64,000 nucleotides of DNA from S015-6 sp964384945 (GTDB lineage Bacteria; Desulfobacterota; DSWW01), in assembly GCA_964384945.1 (NCBI GenBank), contig CAYLMK010000004.1, forward strand, positions 331,111-395,110, read 5' to 3'. A program made the translations under genes and the position numbers. Of this stretch, positions 34,993 through 44,133 are shown one piece after another; the stretch's first letter is position 1, and each line of letters begins with the position of its first letter. The notes under the pieces are model-generated. The model was given only the letters and a program-made list of their open reading frames with translations, ran no database searches and had not been told where the DNA came from.

Positions 34993-35400
34993 ATGAGATA
35001 CTCGACGAAGGCCGAGGCGAAGGAATTCGCCGCTCGATGGCTGCCTGCTTGGACCGGAAACGACCCTGAGCGGCTTGTAGGCTTTTACTCCGATGATGCC
35101 TTCTATTGCGACCCGGCGATTCCGGAGGGAGTGAGAGGGAAGGAGGCGCTGCTTGCCTATTTCCGACGATTGCTGTCCCGCAATCCTGACTGGGTCTGGA
35201 CCCAAATCGAGGGCATCCCGCTCGAAGACGGCTTTCTCAACAAATGGCTCGCAAGGATCCCCGTAGGCGGCCGCACCCTCGATGTGGCAGGCGTATGCTT
35301 CGTTCAGTTCGACGAGCAAGGCCTCATACGCCGCAACGAGGTCTACTTCGACCGGAGCGACCTTCTGAAGGAGATGTCAAAGGCAAGAAAGAAGGCGTGA
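34993..35400 (+). CDS. SnoaL-like/NTF2-fold protein
   Basis: This 135-residue protein has the NTF2-like cone pattern: EFAARWLPAWTGNDPERLVG, then FYSDDAFYCDPAIPEGVRG, strands DWVWTQIEGIP and LDVAGVCFVQFDEQGLI, and a C-terminal helix. The family holds polyketide cyclases, isomerases and binding proteins, so no specific role is assigned. AAGGAGGGGGG lies about 13 bases before the ATG. It follows the dehydrogenase by 63 bases in the same orientation. Confidence 0.75.
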   Translation: MRYSTKAEAKEFAARWLPAWTGNDPERLVGFYSDDAFYCDPAIPEGVRGKEALLAYFRRLLSRNPDWVWTQIEGIPLEDGFLNKWLARIPVGGRTLDVAGVCFVQFDEQGLIRRNEVYFDRSDLLKEMSKARKKA

Positions 35401-35476
35401 ACCGCGGACGGGGCTGTTCTCCGGAAATCCTATCAAAGCCGCGGAATACCGTGCCCCCCGAATCGCGAACGTCGGG

Positions 35477-37972
35477 TCAAAGCTTCACCGGTACGGGCTT
35501 GACCCGCCAGATTTCCTCTGCGTACTCGCGGATGGTTCGGTCGCTCGAGAACTTTCCCATCCTGGCCGTGTTGAGAATCGATCTTCTCGTCCACTCGCGC
35601 GGGTCACGGTAGGTGCGGCTCACCTCCTCCTGGCATCGGACATAGGAGGCATAGTCTGCCAGGACCATGTAGGGATCCCCCCCGTGCAGCAGGGCGTGCA
35701 CGATAGGCAGGAACAGGCCCGGGCTTCCCATGCAGAAGAAGTTGTCCCGGATCTGGTCGAGCACGTTTCGGAGTTCCCCGTTCCCGTGGTATTCCTCCAT
35801 GGGGTTGGTACCCCTCGCGCGGCGGGCCTCGACCTCGTCGGCCGTCAGGCCGAACAGGAAGATGTTCTCCGCGCCGACCTCCTCCCGGATTTCGACGTTC
35901 GCACCGTCGAGCGTGCCGATCGTCAAGGCGCCGTTGAGGGCAAACTTCATGTTCCCGGTCCCGGAGGCCTCCATGCCGGCTGTGGAGATTTGCTGGGAAA
36001 GCTCCGCGGCCGGGATGATGCGCTCGGCCAGGGATACCCCGTAGTTCTCCAGGAAGACCACCTGAAGGAGCCCGGCCGTCGCGGGATCCCTGTTGATCAC
36101 CTCGCCGACGCAGTTGGCCAGATGGATGATCAGCTTGGCCAGGAAGTAGCCGGGTGCGGCCTTTCCGGCCAGGAGCACCGTCCGGGGAACAAATGCGTCG
36201 GCCCGGCCGCCCTTGAGCCGGTTGTAGAGCGTGATCACGTGAAGGATGTTCAGCAACTGCCGCTTGTACTCGTGGATGCGCTTCACCTGGCAGTCCAGCA
36301 TGGCCTCCGGATCGATCGCCAGGCCCTGCCTTTCGCGCACATAGGCTGCAAGGCTCTCCTTGTTCAGGCGCTTGACCTCCCGCCACCTCTCCTGAAACGA
36401 CGCGTCTTCCGCGAGGGGGATCAACTCGCGGAGCCGGTCCAGATCGGTCACCCAGCCGTCGCCGATCGCGCCGTCAATGAGGTAGGCCAGGGGCGCGTTC
36501 GCCTTCTTGAGCCACCGCCGGGGCGTGACCCCGTTCGTCTTGTTGTTGAACCGGCCGGGATAGAACTCGTGGAAGTCCCGCAGGACCTTCTCTTTCAGGA
36601 TGCTCGTGTGAAGCGCCGAGACGCCGTTCACGGAGTGCGAGCCCGCGATGGCCAGATGGGCCATCCGGACGCTTCGCTCGCCCCCCTCCTCGATGAGGGA
36701 CATGCGTGAAAGGCGGCCCGGGTCGTTCGGGTATCGGCGGCCCACTTCGTCGAGGAACCGCCGGTTGATCTCATAGATGATTCCCAGATGTCTCGGAAGC
36801 AGGTTTCCCAGCAGCGCGACGCCCCACTTCTCCAGGGCCTCGGGCAGGACCGTGTGATTGGTGTAGGCGAAGGTTCGCACGGTGATGTCCCAGGCCGGGT
36901 CCCACCCCAGCCCCTCCCGGTCCATCAGCAGCCGCATGAGCTCGGGGATGGCCAGGGCGGGATGCGTGTCGTTGAGCTGGATGGCCACGCGCTCGGGAAG
37001 CAGGTCCCAGTCCGCGTGCTGAGCGGAGAAACGGAGCAGGATGTCCTGAAGGGAGGCCGATACGAGGAGGTATTCCTGCTTCAGCCGCAACTCCTTGCCT
37101 CCGACGAAGTCGTCCTTGGGGTACAGCACGTTGGTGATGTTCTCGGTGAGCGCCTTGTCCTGGCACGCCCGGATGTAATCGCCGTGGTTGAAGTAATTCA
37201 GATCGAACTCTTTCGTCGACTTGGCGGCAAACAGGCGGAGGGTGTTGACCGTTCGGTTCCGGTACCCGGGTACGGGAACATCGTAGGGCAGGGCCATGAC
37301 ATCGTGGGTGTCCACCCAGCGATACCGTCGGCGGCCCTGCGAGTCTTCATACGGCTCGACCCTTCCGTAATATTGCACGCGGAACGTATGCTCAGGACGG
37401 GCGATCTCCCAGGGGCTGCCCAGGCGGAGCCAATCGTCCGGTTCCTCGGTCTGCTGCCCGCCCCGGAGCCGCTGAACGAACATGCCGTGGTTGTATCGGA
37501 TGCCGTAACCGTAGCCGGGCAGCTCCAGGGTGGCCATGGAATCCAAGAAGCAGGCCGCCAGGCGTCCGAGGCCTCCGTTTCCGAGACCGGCCTCTTCCTC
37601 GAGGTCCCGCAGATCCTCCAGGTCGTACCCCAACTCGTACAGGGCCTCATAGAACTCGTCATAGAGATGGAGGTTGACCAGACTGTTCCCGAGCGTCCTT
37701 CCGATCAGGAACTCGAGGGACAGGTAGAACACCCGCTTGGTATCCGGTCGGTTGTAGTAGGCACGCCGGGTCGCAATCCACCGCTCGATGAGCCGGTCCC
37801 GTACCGTCATCGCCAGGGCAACGTACAGGTCCCGCTTGGTCGCAAAACCGGGCACCTTGCCCTGGGTGAATGAAACATGGTCGACAAAGGAGCCCTTGAG
37901 CGACTCCACGTCGAGGCCCGCTCTTTCGTCCCGACAGTCGGCAAGAGCGGTGTTGCCATTGCGCACGCTCAT
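35477..37972 (-). CDS. glgP: Glycogen/starch/alpha-glucan phosphorylase
   Basis: This 831-residue protein has family-typical length. It releases glucose 1-phosphate from the ends of glycogen. The pyridoxal-phosphate lysine is Lys676 in SGTGNMKFALNG, preceded by DVRRIHEYKRQ-like QVKRIHEYKRQLLN; GLGRLAACFLDSMATL and NDTHPALAIPELMRLLMD are also conserved. GGAAAGAGATT precedes the ATG. It follows an HDOD gene by 32 bases on the same strand, which suggests co-transcription with a signalling protein; glycogen synthesis genes are not in the window. Confidence 0.95.
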   Translation of the reverse strand: MSVRNGNTALADCRDERAGLDVESLKGSFVDHVSFTQGKVPGFATKRDLYVALAMTVRDRLIERWIATRRAYYNRPDTKRVFYLSLEFLIGRTLGNSLVNLHLYDEFYEALYELGYDLEDLRDLEEEAGLGNGGLGRLAACFLDSMATLELPGYGYGIRYNHGMFVQRLRGGQQTEEPDDWLRLGSPWEIARPEHTFRVQYYGRVEPYEDSQGRRRYRWVDTHDVMALPYDVPVPGYRNRTVNTLRLFAAKSTKEFDLNYFNHGDYIRACQDKALTENITNVLYPKDDFVGGKELRLKQEYLLVSASLQDILLRFSAQHADWDLLPERVAIQLNDTHPALAIPELMRLLMDREGLGWDPAWDITVRTFAYTNHTVLPEALEKWGVALLGNLLPRHLGIIYEINRRFLDEVGRRYPNDPGRLSRMSLIEEGGERSVRMAHLAIAGSHSVNGVSALHTSILKEKVLRDFHEFYPGRFNNKTNGVTPRRWLKKANAPLAYLIDGAIGDGWVTDLDRLRELIPLAEDASFQERWREVKRLNKESLAAYVRERQGLAIDPEAMLDCQVKRIHEYKRQLLNILHVITLYNRLKGGRADAFVPRTVLLAGKAAPGYFLAKLIIHLANCVGEVINRDPATAGLLQVVFLENYGVSLAERIIPAAELSQQISTAGMEASGTGNMKFALNGALTIGTLDGANVEIREEVGAENIFLFGLTADEVEARRARGTNPMEEYHGNGELRNVLDQIRDNFFCMGSPGLFLPIVHALLHGGDPYMVLADYASYVRCQEEVSRTYRDPREWTRRSILNTARMGKFSSDRTIREYAEEIWRVKPVPVKL

Positions 37973-38004
37973 AATCTCTTTCCGATCCCTGCGATGCGAT
38001 TCCC

Positions 38005-38892
38005 TTATCGTCCGGAGAGGCCCAGAATGGCTTCGGCATCCTCGATATCACGGTCCAAGCCGTCGCGGATCTCCGCCAGCCGCTCGATCGTTGTGCCCGC
38101 CGACGCAAGCAACGTCGGCGAGAGATCCCGGCCACGAGCCGCCAGGGAAAATCCCAGGCCGAGCTGGCAGCAGAAGATGTCGGCGCAACGAAGAATCGTG
38201 GCGAGCGTTCGGGAACCGCCGGTCAGGATTTCCGGGTTGTGATGGCAGCCCGCCCCGGCCCGGAGATCCTGCGGGAATCTCCACTTCAGGGTCAGCGCGT
38301 AACCGAAATCCTGGTGTGTCGCGCCGATGATCTCCCGTTCCAGATCGAGGAAATCCCCTTCCCCCGCCTCTGCCCTCCGGCACACCTCCGCCAGTTCGGA
38401 CGGAACAGCCTGCCGTCCCACGATCAGCCCGAGGTCGTGGATGAGCCCCGCCACAAACAGCTCGTTCTCTCGCGCCGCACTTCCGGCCGAACGAGCGATC
38501 TTCTTGGCCACCAGGGCCACGGCGATGGAGTGTTCCCAAAGATCCCGCCCGTCGAAGAGGCCGGGGACGGGCCGCACCGAAAAGATCGGGCCCAGCGACG
38601 TGGTTATGGCAAGGTTCCGGATCGCCGCCTGCCCGAGGAGGAGGATGGCGCGCCGCAAGTCGGAAACACGTCCGGGAAGCCCGTAGAAGGCGGAGTTGAC
38701 GAGCTTGAGAACCCTGGCGGCGAGGGCAGGGTCATGGCTCATCACCTCGTTGATCTGCTCGGCCGTTCCCCGCGGATCTTCGACCACCTCGATGATCCGG
38801 GCTGTCGTCTCCGGCAGGGTGCCGATCTCCCCGAGGGAAGCGACCGCCTCGGCAACGACGGCAAGCGAGTCTTGCGCCACGGGAAGCACCAT
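38005..38892 (-). CDS. HDOD domain signalling protein
   Basis: This 295-residue protein is essentially one HDOD domain: EIGTLPETTARIIEVVEDPR, INEVMSHDPALAARVLKLVN and SAFYGLPGRVSDLRRAILLLG at the start, then LFVAGLIHDLGLIVGRQ and FGYALTLKWRFPQ. HDOD proteins are HD-related and act in signalling and stress, usually without nucleotide hydrolysis. Here the HD pair (IHDLG) is present. The frame runs far upstream but ATG 38892, with TAGGA before it, marks the domain start. It is 32 bases ahead of glgP. Confidence 0.82.
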   Translation of the reverse strand: MVLPVAQDSLAVVAEAVASLGEIGTLPETTARIIEVVEDPRGTAEQINEVMSHDPALAARVLKLVNSAFYGLPGRVSDLRRAILLLGQAAIRNLAITTSLGPIFSVRPVPGLFDGRDLWEHSIAVALVAKKIARSAGSAARENELFVAGLIHDLGLIVGRQAVPSELAEVCRRAEAGEGDFLDLEREIIGATHQDFGYALTLKWRFPQDLRAGAGCHHNPEILTGGSRTLATILRCADIFCCQLGLGFSLAARGRDLSPTLLASAGTTIERLAEIRDGLDRDIEDAEAILGLSGR

Positions 38893-38978
38893 GGATCCTA
38901 CCCCCAAGGGACGAGGCCTGCAGCATTTTCCGACTCCTATTGAATCGCCTGAATGCGGGCTTCTCTTTAGCCGCGGGG

Positions 38979-39845
38979 TCACAGCCCCAGCAGCCGGGCC
39001 GCGTTCTCCCCCCTGATCTTCCGCTTGAACTCGGCGGAGATGTCCACCGCGTCGAGGGCATCCAGGGTCTCCCGGAACCCGAACAGGGGATTGTCCGAGG
39101 CAAAGAGCACCTTGTGCTCCGCGTCGAACTTGGAATAGGCGTCCCAGGGGAAATGGTTGTAGAGTTTGGGGAAGGCCGAGATGTCCACGTAGACGTTCGG
39201 GTGACGGATGACCAGAGACCAGGCCTCCCACTGCCACGGAAACCCGCAGTGCCCGAGAACGATCTTCAGGTCCGGAAACCTGTGGGCCACCGGCTCGACG
39301 AGCATGGGGGCCCCCCACCGGGCGTCCGAGTCCGGGTGGGAGCGCTGATGGGCGCAGTGCGTCCATACGACGATGTTCAGGCCGAGGGCGGCCTCCCACA
39401 GGGGGTCGTGCCTCGGGTCCGAGATGTCGAAATGCTGGACCGGCGGCACGAGCTTGAGGCCCCGGCAGCCAAGGGTTTCCACCGCATTGACAAGGCGATC
39501 CACCGCCCTCCTGCCCAGGGAAGGATCCACGCTGACGAAGGGGATGAACCTGTCCGGGTACAGGGCAGTCAGGGCGGGAAGGTCCTCGTCCGTCACCATC
39601 TGAACCCCGTAGCGGGTGGTCAGATCCATCCCGACGATGCAGGCCTTGTCCACCCCGGCGGCATCCATCTCGCGGACGAGATCGTGGACGCTTCGGCGCG
39701 TGAACAGCTCGGTGAGCATCGCCCCGGCAAACTCGGCACGGGCGGGGTCCGCGGCCCTGCTCATCTGCCGACGGATCGCCTCCTCCAGGCTCGGCGTCAC
39801 GGTTGCTTCCCTGCAAAAAGGGTGAACATGAACGTCAACGATCAT
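38979..39845 (-). CDS. Amidohydrolase-2 family metal-dependent hydrolase
   Basis: This 288-residue TIM-barrel protein has the amidohydrolase-2 pattern: N-terminal metal site VDVHVHPF, FIPFVSVDP, GLKLVPPVQHF, IVVWTHCAHQ, VLGHCGFPWQWEAWS and the late VLFASDNPLFG aspartate. The group includes decarboxylases such as aminocarboxymuconate semialdehyde decarboxylase and gamma-resorcylate decarboxylase. AAAGGAGG lies just before ATG 39845, overriding longer frames to 40109. Substrate not assigned; an aromatic or hydroxy acid is plausible. Confidence 0.87.
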   Translation of the reverse strand: MIVDVHVHPFCREATVTPSLEEAIRRQMSRAADPARAEFAGAMLTELFTRRSVHDLVREMDAAGVDKACIVGMDLTTRYGVQMVTDEDLPALTALYPDRFIPFVSVDPSLGRRAVDRLVNAVETLGCRGLKLVPPVQHFDISDPRHDPLWEAALGLNIVVWTHCAHQRSHPDSDARWGAPMLVEPVAHRFPDLKIVLGHCGFPWQWEAWSLVIRHPNVYVDISAFPKLYNHFPWDAYSKFDAEHKVLFASDNPLFGFRETLDALDAVDISAEFKRKIRGENAARLLGL

Positions 39846-40245
39846 GGCAGCCTCCTTTCGGGCCGTATGGATGCCTTCCCGGCTTTCCGCGAAGCGCCCG
39901 GAATGGGCGCGAATCCCTGGCAAGAGATATACGAGTAATACCGGCCCGTAGTCAAAGAAAAGGAGGCCTGGATGGATATGGACGGTGTCGATCCGCGGTA
40001 GGGTCGCTCCCTTCGTGGCGGCGGACTGGATGAGGGATCCCGACGAACACATGCAGCTCGACGATCGCGCTTTTGCAGCGGCAGAGTAAGCTTTCATGAG
40101 GCCGTGCAAGAGCCATGATGAGGAAGTCTACAGGTCCATAGGGTCGGGAGAGGTGGTTGCCCGGACGCAATTGTCACCGGTCACAGTCGCCATGCCAGGC
40201 GATACCCCCAAGCGTATCCCCTGGCAAGGCGACCCGGGGCAACAG
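39846..40245. other. Gap of about 400 bases with no gene seen
   Basis: Both flanking genes are on the minus strand. No convincing coding frame is present. A 12-bp inverted repeat at 40194-40225 is listed separately. A promoter for the amidohydrolase gene should lie here, but I could not pick one out. Confidence 0.35.
40194..40225 (-). terminator. 12-bp inverted repeat after the rhodanese-like gene
   Basis: GCCAGGCGATAC (40194-40205) pairs with GTATCCCCTGGC (40214-40225) with one mismatch and an 8-base loop. It lies 20 bases beyond the rhodanese stop codon, so it may end that transcript, although no T-tract follows. Confidence 0.4.
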
Positions 40246-40695
40246 CTAGAGTGTCCCGGGGTCAGGACCTGAGACGAATCCGTAGGGCCACCGGATGGAT
40301 GCCCCGTAGTTCATGAAGCACCTGTATCCGTTTGGCTCGAGCACGTTCTCGATCACGGCCTGGGCGCGTGGCCCGGTCTCGCACATGACGATGTAGCACT
40401 GCTCGAGGGGCAGTTCATCGAGCCGGCCCGCTATCTGGGACGACGGATAGTTCTCGGCCGTGGGGATGTGCCAGGAAACGTACGCGTCGGGCGGCCGGAC
40501 ATCAATCAGACGAATGTTTGGGTCCGGATTCTGTACCAGCTCAAGCAGATTCTCCGGCGGCAGGTAATAGAGCAAGGGTGCCCCATCCGGTCCGATGTAT
40601 CCTTCGTTGCAGCCCATCACGAAACCGCTCAGCAGAACGGCAACCGCAAGGCTCAGAAGCCTTCTCTTGTTTCTTTCCTGATTGGTTGCTCTCAT
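40246..40695 (-). CDS. Exported rhodanese-like protein
   Basis: This 149-residue protein has a signal segment (RRLLSLAVAVLLSGFVMGC) that ends in a possible lipobox Cys at about residue 29, then one rhodanese domain: IRLIDVRPPDAYVSWHIP and the active-site loop CETGPRAQAV, with its Cys present. It may transfer sulfur or bind ligands at the cell surface. AGGAGAG precedes ATG 40695, so the longer frame to 40773 is rejected. It is a single gene with a hairpin behind it. Confidence 0.82.
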   Translation of the reverse strand: MRATNQERNKRRLLSLAVAVLLSGFVMGCNEGYIGPDGAPLLYYLPPENLLELVQNPDPNIRLIDVRPPDAYVSWHIPTAENYPSSQIAGRLDELPLEQCYIVMCETGPRAQAVIENVLEPNGYRCFMNYGASIRWPYGFVSGPDPGTL

Positions 40696-41029
40696 GTTTC
40701 TCTCCTCGCATCGATCAAGGGTTCGGTTCAGGATTACGCTCATGTCTCTTGTTCCCGCAGAACATGGAAACATTGATAAAGTGGACTGTCCCTTTTTCTT
40801 CCCAGTTTCTGTCGATATTCCCTTCTAACATCTTCCTGATGATTGGATTGCTTTCCGTTCCGCTATGATTTGGGGGCACATCGGCAGGGGAACAATAGCC
40901 TCAACCTACCATTCACCTTCTGCCGTTCATCCGTCTTTCAAATCCGTAGCTGTTTCGATATACTGATAGACCCCGTCGGTTTGCGTTCCGCAGTCGATTC
41001 TTCACAGATAACGGAGGAGGTTGCCTGGT
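40696..41029. other. Divergent intergenic region of about 330 bases
   Basis: This region lies between the rhodanese gene (minus strand) and the FrhB-like operon (plus strand). It is more AT-rich than its surroundings. A candidate plus-strand promoter is at 40937-40964, and AGGAGAG (minus strand) and GGAGGAGG (plus strand) ribosome-binding sites are at its ends. Confidence 0.4.
40937..40964 (+). promoter_or_regulatory. Candidate promoter for the FrhB-iorAB operon
   Basis: TTCAAA at 40937 and TATACT at 40959 are 16 bases apart (4/6 and 5/6 matches). They lie about 65 bases before the start codon at 41030. The short spacer makes this tentative. Confidence 0.4.
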
Positions 41030-42142
41030 ATGCAGGTCTTTGGCCCGAACGAGCTGGTAGAGGATGTCCTGAAGAGGGAATTCTGCATCGGGTGCGGGGC
41101 TTGCGTGAACCTGTGCCCTTACTTCAAGAGCTATCGCGGCAAGACCGCCATACTCTTCCCGTGCACCCTTTCCCAGGGTCAGTGCTTCGCTTACTGTCCA
41201 AAGGCCGAATTCGATTTCGACGCGGTCTCTTCGGCCCTCAAGGGTCATCCTTATGAGGGAAACCCCCTGGGAAGCTTTGAGAGGATCCTGGCTGCCAGGG
41301 CCGGGGACAGGATGAAGCCCGGGCCGTTTCAGGCGGGCGGAACGGTAAGCGCCCTGGCGTCATTCGCCCTGCGGGCCGGCCGGATCGATGCCGCCGTCCT
41401 TACGGACCGGGAGGGCCTGGTCCCTGCACCACGCCTTGTTACAGATCCCGAGGAGGTTCTCAAGTGCGCCTCCTCCAAATTCACGGCCGCCCCTACCCTC
41501 GCCGCTCTGAACCAGGGCCGGCGCGACGGTTACAGCCGCATGGGGGTCGTGGGAACCCCCTGTCAGGTCATGGCCGTATCCCAGATGCGCCTCAATCCTT
41601 TGAAAAAGGAGGGATTCCGGGATGCGGTGGGCCTCGTGATCGGGCTGTTCTGCACATGGGCCGTGGACACCCGCAAGCTCTCCGAACTCCTTTCCGGACG
41701 GATCGACGCGAGCGGGATCCGCAAGATGGACATGCCCCCGCCTCCGGCCGAGATCATGGTGATCGACACGGGCCGGGGCAAGGTCGAGATTCCTCTCTCC
41801 GAGATCCGGCCCCTGGTCCCGGCCGGATGCCAGATCTGCCCGGACATGACCTCCGAATGGGCGGATATCTCGGTAGGCGTCATGGAGGGCATGCCGGAGT
41901 GGAACACCCTCATCATCCGCTCCGCAAGGGGCCGCCAGCTCGTGGAGGAAGCATGCAAGGAGGGCCTGCTGGTCACCCAAGAGATGCCGGAAACGAACCT
42001 GGAACACCTTCGAACGGCCTCCCTGAACAAGAAGAAGAGAGCACTGGCATTGGCCCGCGACCGGCGGGTGCTCAACACGAACGACGGAAGCCGATCCGCC
42101 CTGAGGATCCAGGACAACATTCTGCAAAAGATCCTTGACTAG
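41030..42142 (+). CDS. Coenzyme F420 hydrogenase/dehydrogenase beta-subunit-like flavoprotein
   Basis: This 370-residue protein has an N-terminal iron-sulfur cluster (FCIGCGACVNLCP, with further Cys in LFPCTLSQGQCFAYCP), then the FrhB/FdhB FAD domain with SKFTAAPTLAALNQ and VVGTPCQVMAVSQM, and a late CQICPDMTSEWADISVG. Family members pass electrons between ferredoxins or F420 and partner proteins. It heads a run with iorA and iorB 48 bases downstream, suggesting it is the electron outlet for that oxidoreductase. ATG 41030 follows GGAGGAGG by about 9 bases. Confidence 0.88.
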   Translation: MQVFGPNELVEDVLKREFCIGCGACVNLCPYFKSYRGKTAILFPCTLSQGQCFAYCPKAEFDFDAVSSALKGHPYEGNPLGSFERILAARAGDRMKPGPFQAGGTVSALASFALRAGRIDAAVLTDREGLVPAPRLVTDPEEVLKCASSKFTAAPTLAALNQGRRDGYSRMGVVGTPCQVMAVSQMRLNPLKKEGFRDAVGLVIGLFCTWAVDTRKLSELLSGRIDASGIRKMDMPPPPAEIMVIDTGRGKVEIPLSEIRPLVPAGCQICPDMTSEWADISVGVMEGMPEWNTLIIRSARGRQLVEEACKEGLLVTQEMPETNLEHLRTASLNKKKRALALARDRRVLNTNDGSRSALRIQDNILQKILD

Positions 42143-42190
42143 AGCCTGCCCCCACAGGCTTATATCAAGAGGCGAAGGATAGGAGGCAAC

Positions 42191-44128
42191 ATGTCACATC
42201 TTGTCGACGGAGAACCGGGATCCAGGCATCTGATGATGGGCAACGAGGCGATCGCCCGGGGGGCCCTTGAGGCCGGGGTCAGCGTTGCGGCCGGATACCC
42301 GGGCACCCCCTCTTCCGAGATCATTGAGAATCTGGCCAGGGCCGCGGAGGCCAGGAACCTCTACGTGGAATGGTCGACCAACGAGAAGATCGCCTTGGAG
42401 GTGGCTGCGGCCGCCTCGTTTGCGGGCTTGCGGGGCCTGGCCGTGATGAAACAGAACGGCGTGAACGTGGCCTCGGACTTCCTTTTGCACCTCGCGGGAT
42501 CGGGCACGCGGGGCGGCCTGGTTCTCATCCCGTGCGATGATCCCGGGGCCTTGTCCAGCATCAACGAGGGGGAATCCCGACACTTCGCGCGGCTCGTGGA
42601 GATCCCGCTCGTCGAGCCCGGCGACTTCCAGGAGGCCAAGGACATGGTCAAGTGGGCCTTCGAGCTTTCCGAGGAGCTCCAGTCGCTCGTGATGCTCCGA
42701 AGCGTGACCCGCCTTTCCCACGCGAGCGGCGACGTGATTCTGGGCGAGCTTCCCGAGGGAAAGCCGGAGGCGGCCTTCAAATGCAACGGGTTCATCCTGG
42801 ATCCGAACGAGGGCGCGGTCATCAGCGCGCCGGTCGACTACAAGCACGGACAGCAGCACGCGAAGCTCAGGAAGGCCGAGGCCCTCTTCGAGACATCTCC
42901 CTTCAACACCTACACCGGACCCGAGAGGCCCGAGCTTCTCCTGATCACGAGTTCTGCCTGCAACCTGTACAGCAAGGAGGCGATCCGGCTCCTCGGCGTT
43001 GAGGACAGGGTGGGTCTTCTCAAGCTCGGCACCACATGGCCCATTCCCCCGAAGCGGGTGGGCAAGCATCTCGGCCTGGCGGAAAAGATTCTGATCGTGG
43101 AGGAGGTGGTCTGCTTCCTGGAGGATCAGGTCAAGATCCTCGCGGCCGAGCTGGGCCCGCAGATCGGCACGAAGATCTTTTTCGGAAAGCGCGACGGCAG
43201 CCTGCCCATGGTGGGCGAGCTGAACCCGGACCATGTGGCTTCGGCCCTGGCAAAGATCCTCGGCATCGAAAGAGAAACCTTGCCGGAAGACTACACCCGG
43301 CGCACCCAGCAGGCGGGTTTCTTCGGCGCGCCGAACCGGGAACTGACCTTCTGCCCCGGATGCCCCCACCGCGCCTCCTTCTGGTCGATCCACAATGTGC
43401 TGGAGATGGACAACCGCCAGGGATTCGTCTGCGGGGACATCGGATGCTACACCATGGCCGTGCTTCCTGCGGGCTTCAGCACCCTGAAGACGGTGCATGC
43501 CATGGGCTCCGGAACCGGCGTTGCCAGCGGCTTCGGCAAGCTCGCTCCGTTCGGCCTGAATCAGCCGGTCCTCTCGGTCTGCGGGGATTCGACCTTCTTT
43601 CATTCGGCCATCCCGGCCCTGATCAACGCGGTGCACCACAGATCGGACATTACCATGGTGCTCCTGGACAACAGCGGCACCGGCATGACCGGATTCCAGC
43701 CCCATCCCGGGCTTACCACGGACGCCCTGGGGTCGGAGGCGCCGGCCATCGACCCGGCAGCGGTCTGCCGGGCCATCGGCGCACGCGTGGAGATCGCCGA
43801 CCCCTTCGACATCGAAGCCACGCAGAGAACCCTCCTCAACCTCCTGCAGGACAAGAAGGGGGTCAAGGTCCTGGTTTTGAGGCAGATCTGCGCCCTGAGC
43901 CCGGAGAAGAAAGGGAAGAAGCTCTACCAGATGACGCTGAACCAAGAGGTCTGCGTAGGCGAGAACTGCGGATGCAACCGGTTGTGCACGCGCATCTTCC
44001 GGTGCCCCGGTCTCGTCTGGGACAATGAGAAAAAGGCCGCAAGGCTCGACGAGGTGATCTGCACGGGCTGCGGCGTGTGCGCGTCCATCTGCCCCTCCGG
44101 GGCGATCCAGAGAAAGGAGGCTGCCTGA
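42191..44128 (+). CDS. iorA: Indolepyruvate ferredoxin oxidoreductase alpha subunit
   Basis: This 645-residue protein has the pyruvate:ferredoxin-type pyrimidine domain near the N-terminus (VSVAAGYPGTPSSEIIENLA), the thiamine-diphosphate domain around residues 415-520 (VCGDIGCYTMAVLPAGF, VCGDSTFFHSAIPALINA, LLDNSGTGMTG), and a C-terminal two-cluster ferredoxin (CVGENCGCNRLC-x5-CP and CTGCGVCASICPSGA). It oxidatively decarboxylates arylpyruvates from aromatic amino acids to aryl-acetyl-CoA and reduces ferredoxin. AGGAGGCAAC precedes the ATG. The partner iorB begins 5 bases later. Confidence 0.95.
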   Translation: MSHLVDGEPGSRHLMMGNEAIARGALEAGVSVAAGYPGTPSSEIIENLARAAEARNLYVEWSTNEKIALEVAAAASFAGLRGLAVMKQNGVNVASDFLLHLAGSGTRGGLVLIPCDDPGALSSINEGESRHFARLVEIPLVEPGDFQEAKDMVKWAFELSEELQSLVMLRSVTRLSHASGDVILGELPEGKPEAAFKCNGFILDPNEGAVISAPVDYKHGQQHAKLRKAEALFETSPFNTYTGPERPELLLITSSACNLYSKEAIRLLGVEDRVGLLKLGTTWPIPPKRVGKHLGLAEKILIVEEVVCFLEDQVKILAAELGPQIGTKIFFGKRDGSLPMVGELNPDHVASALAKILGIERETLPEDYTRRTQQAGFFGAPNRELTFCPGCPHRASFWSIHNVLEMDNRQGFVCGDIGCYTMAVLPAGFSTLKTVHAMGSGTGVASGFGKLAPFGLNQPVLSVCGDSTFFHSAIPALINAVHHRSDITMVLLDNSGTGMTGFQPHPGLTTDALGSEAPAIDPAAVCRAIGARVEIADPFDIEATQRTLLNLLQDKKGVKVLVLRQICALSPEKKGKKLYQMTLNQEVCVGENCGCNRLCTRIFRCPGLVWDNEKKAARLDEVICTGCGVCASICPSGAIQRKEAA

Positions 44129-44133
44129 GAGCC

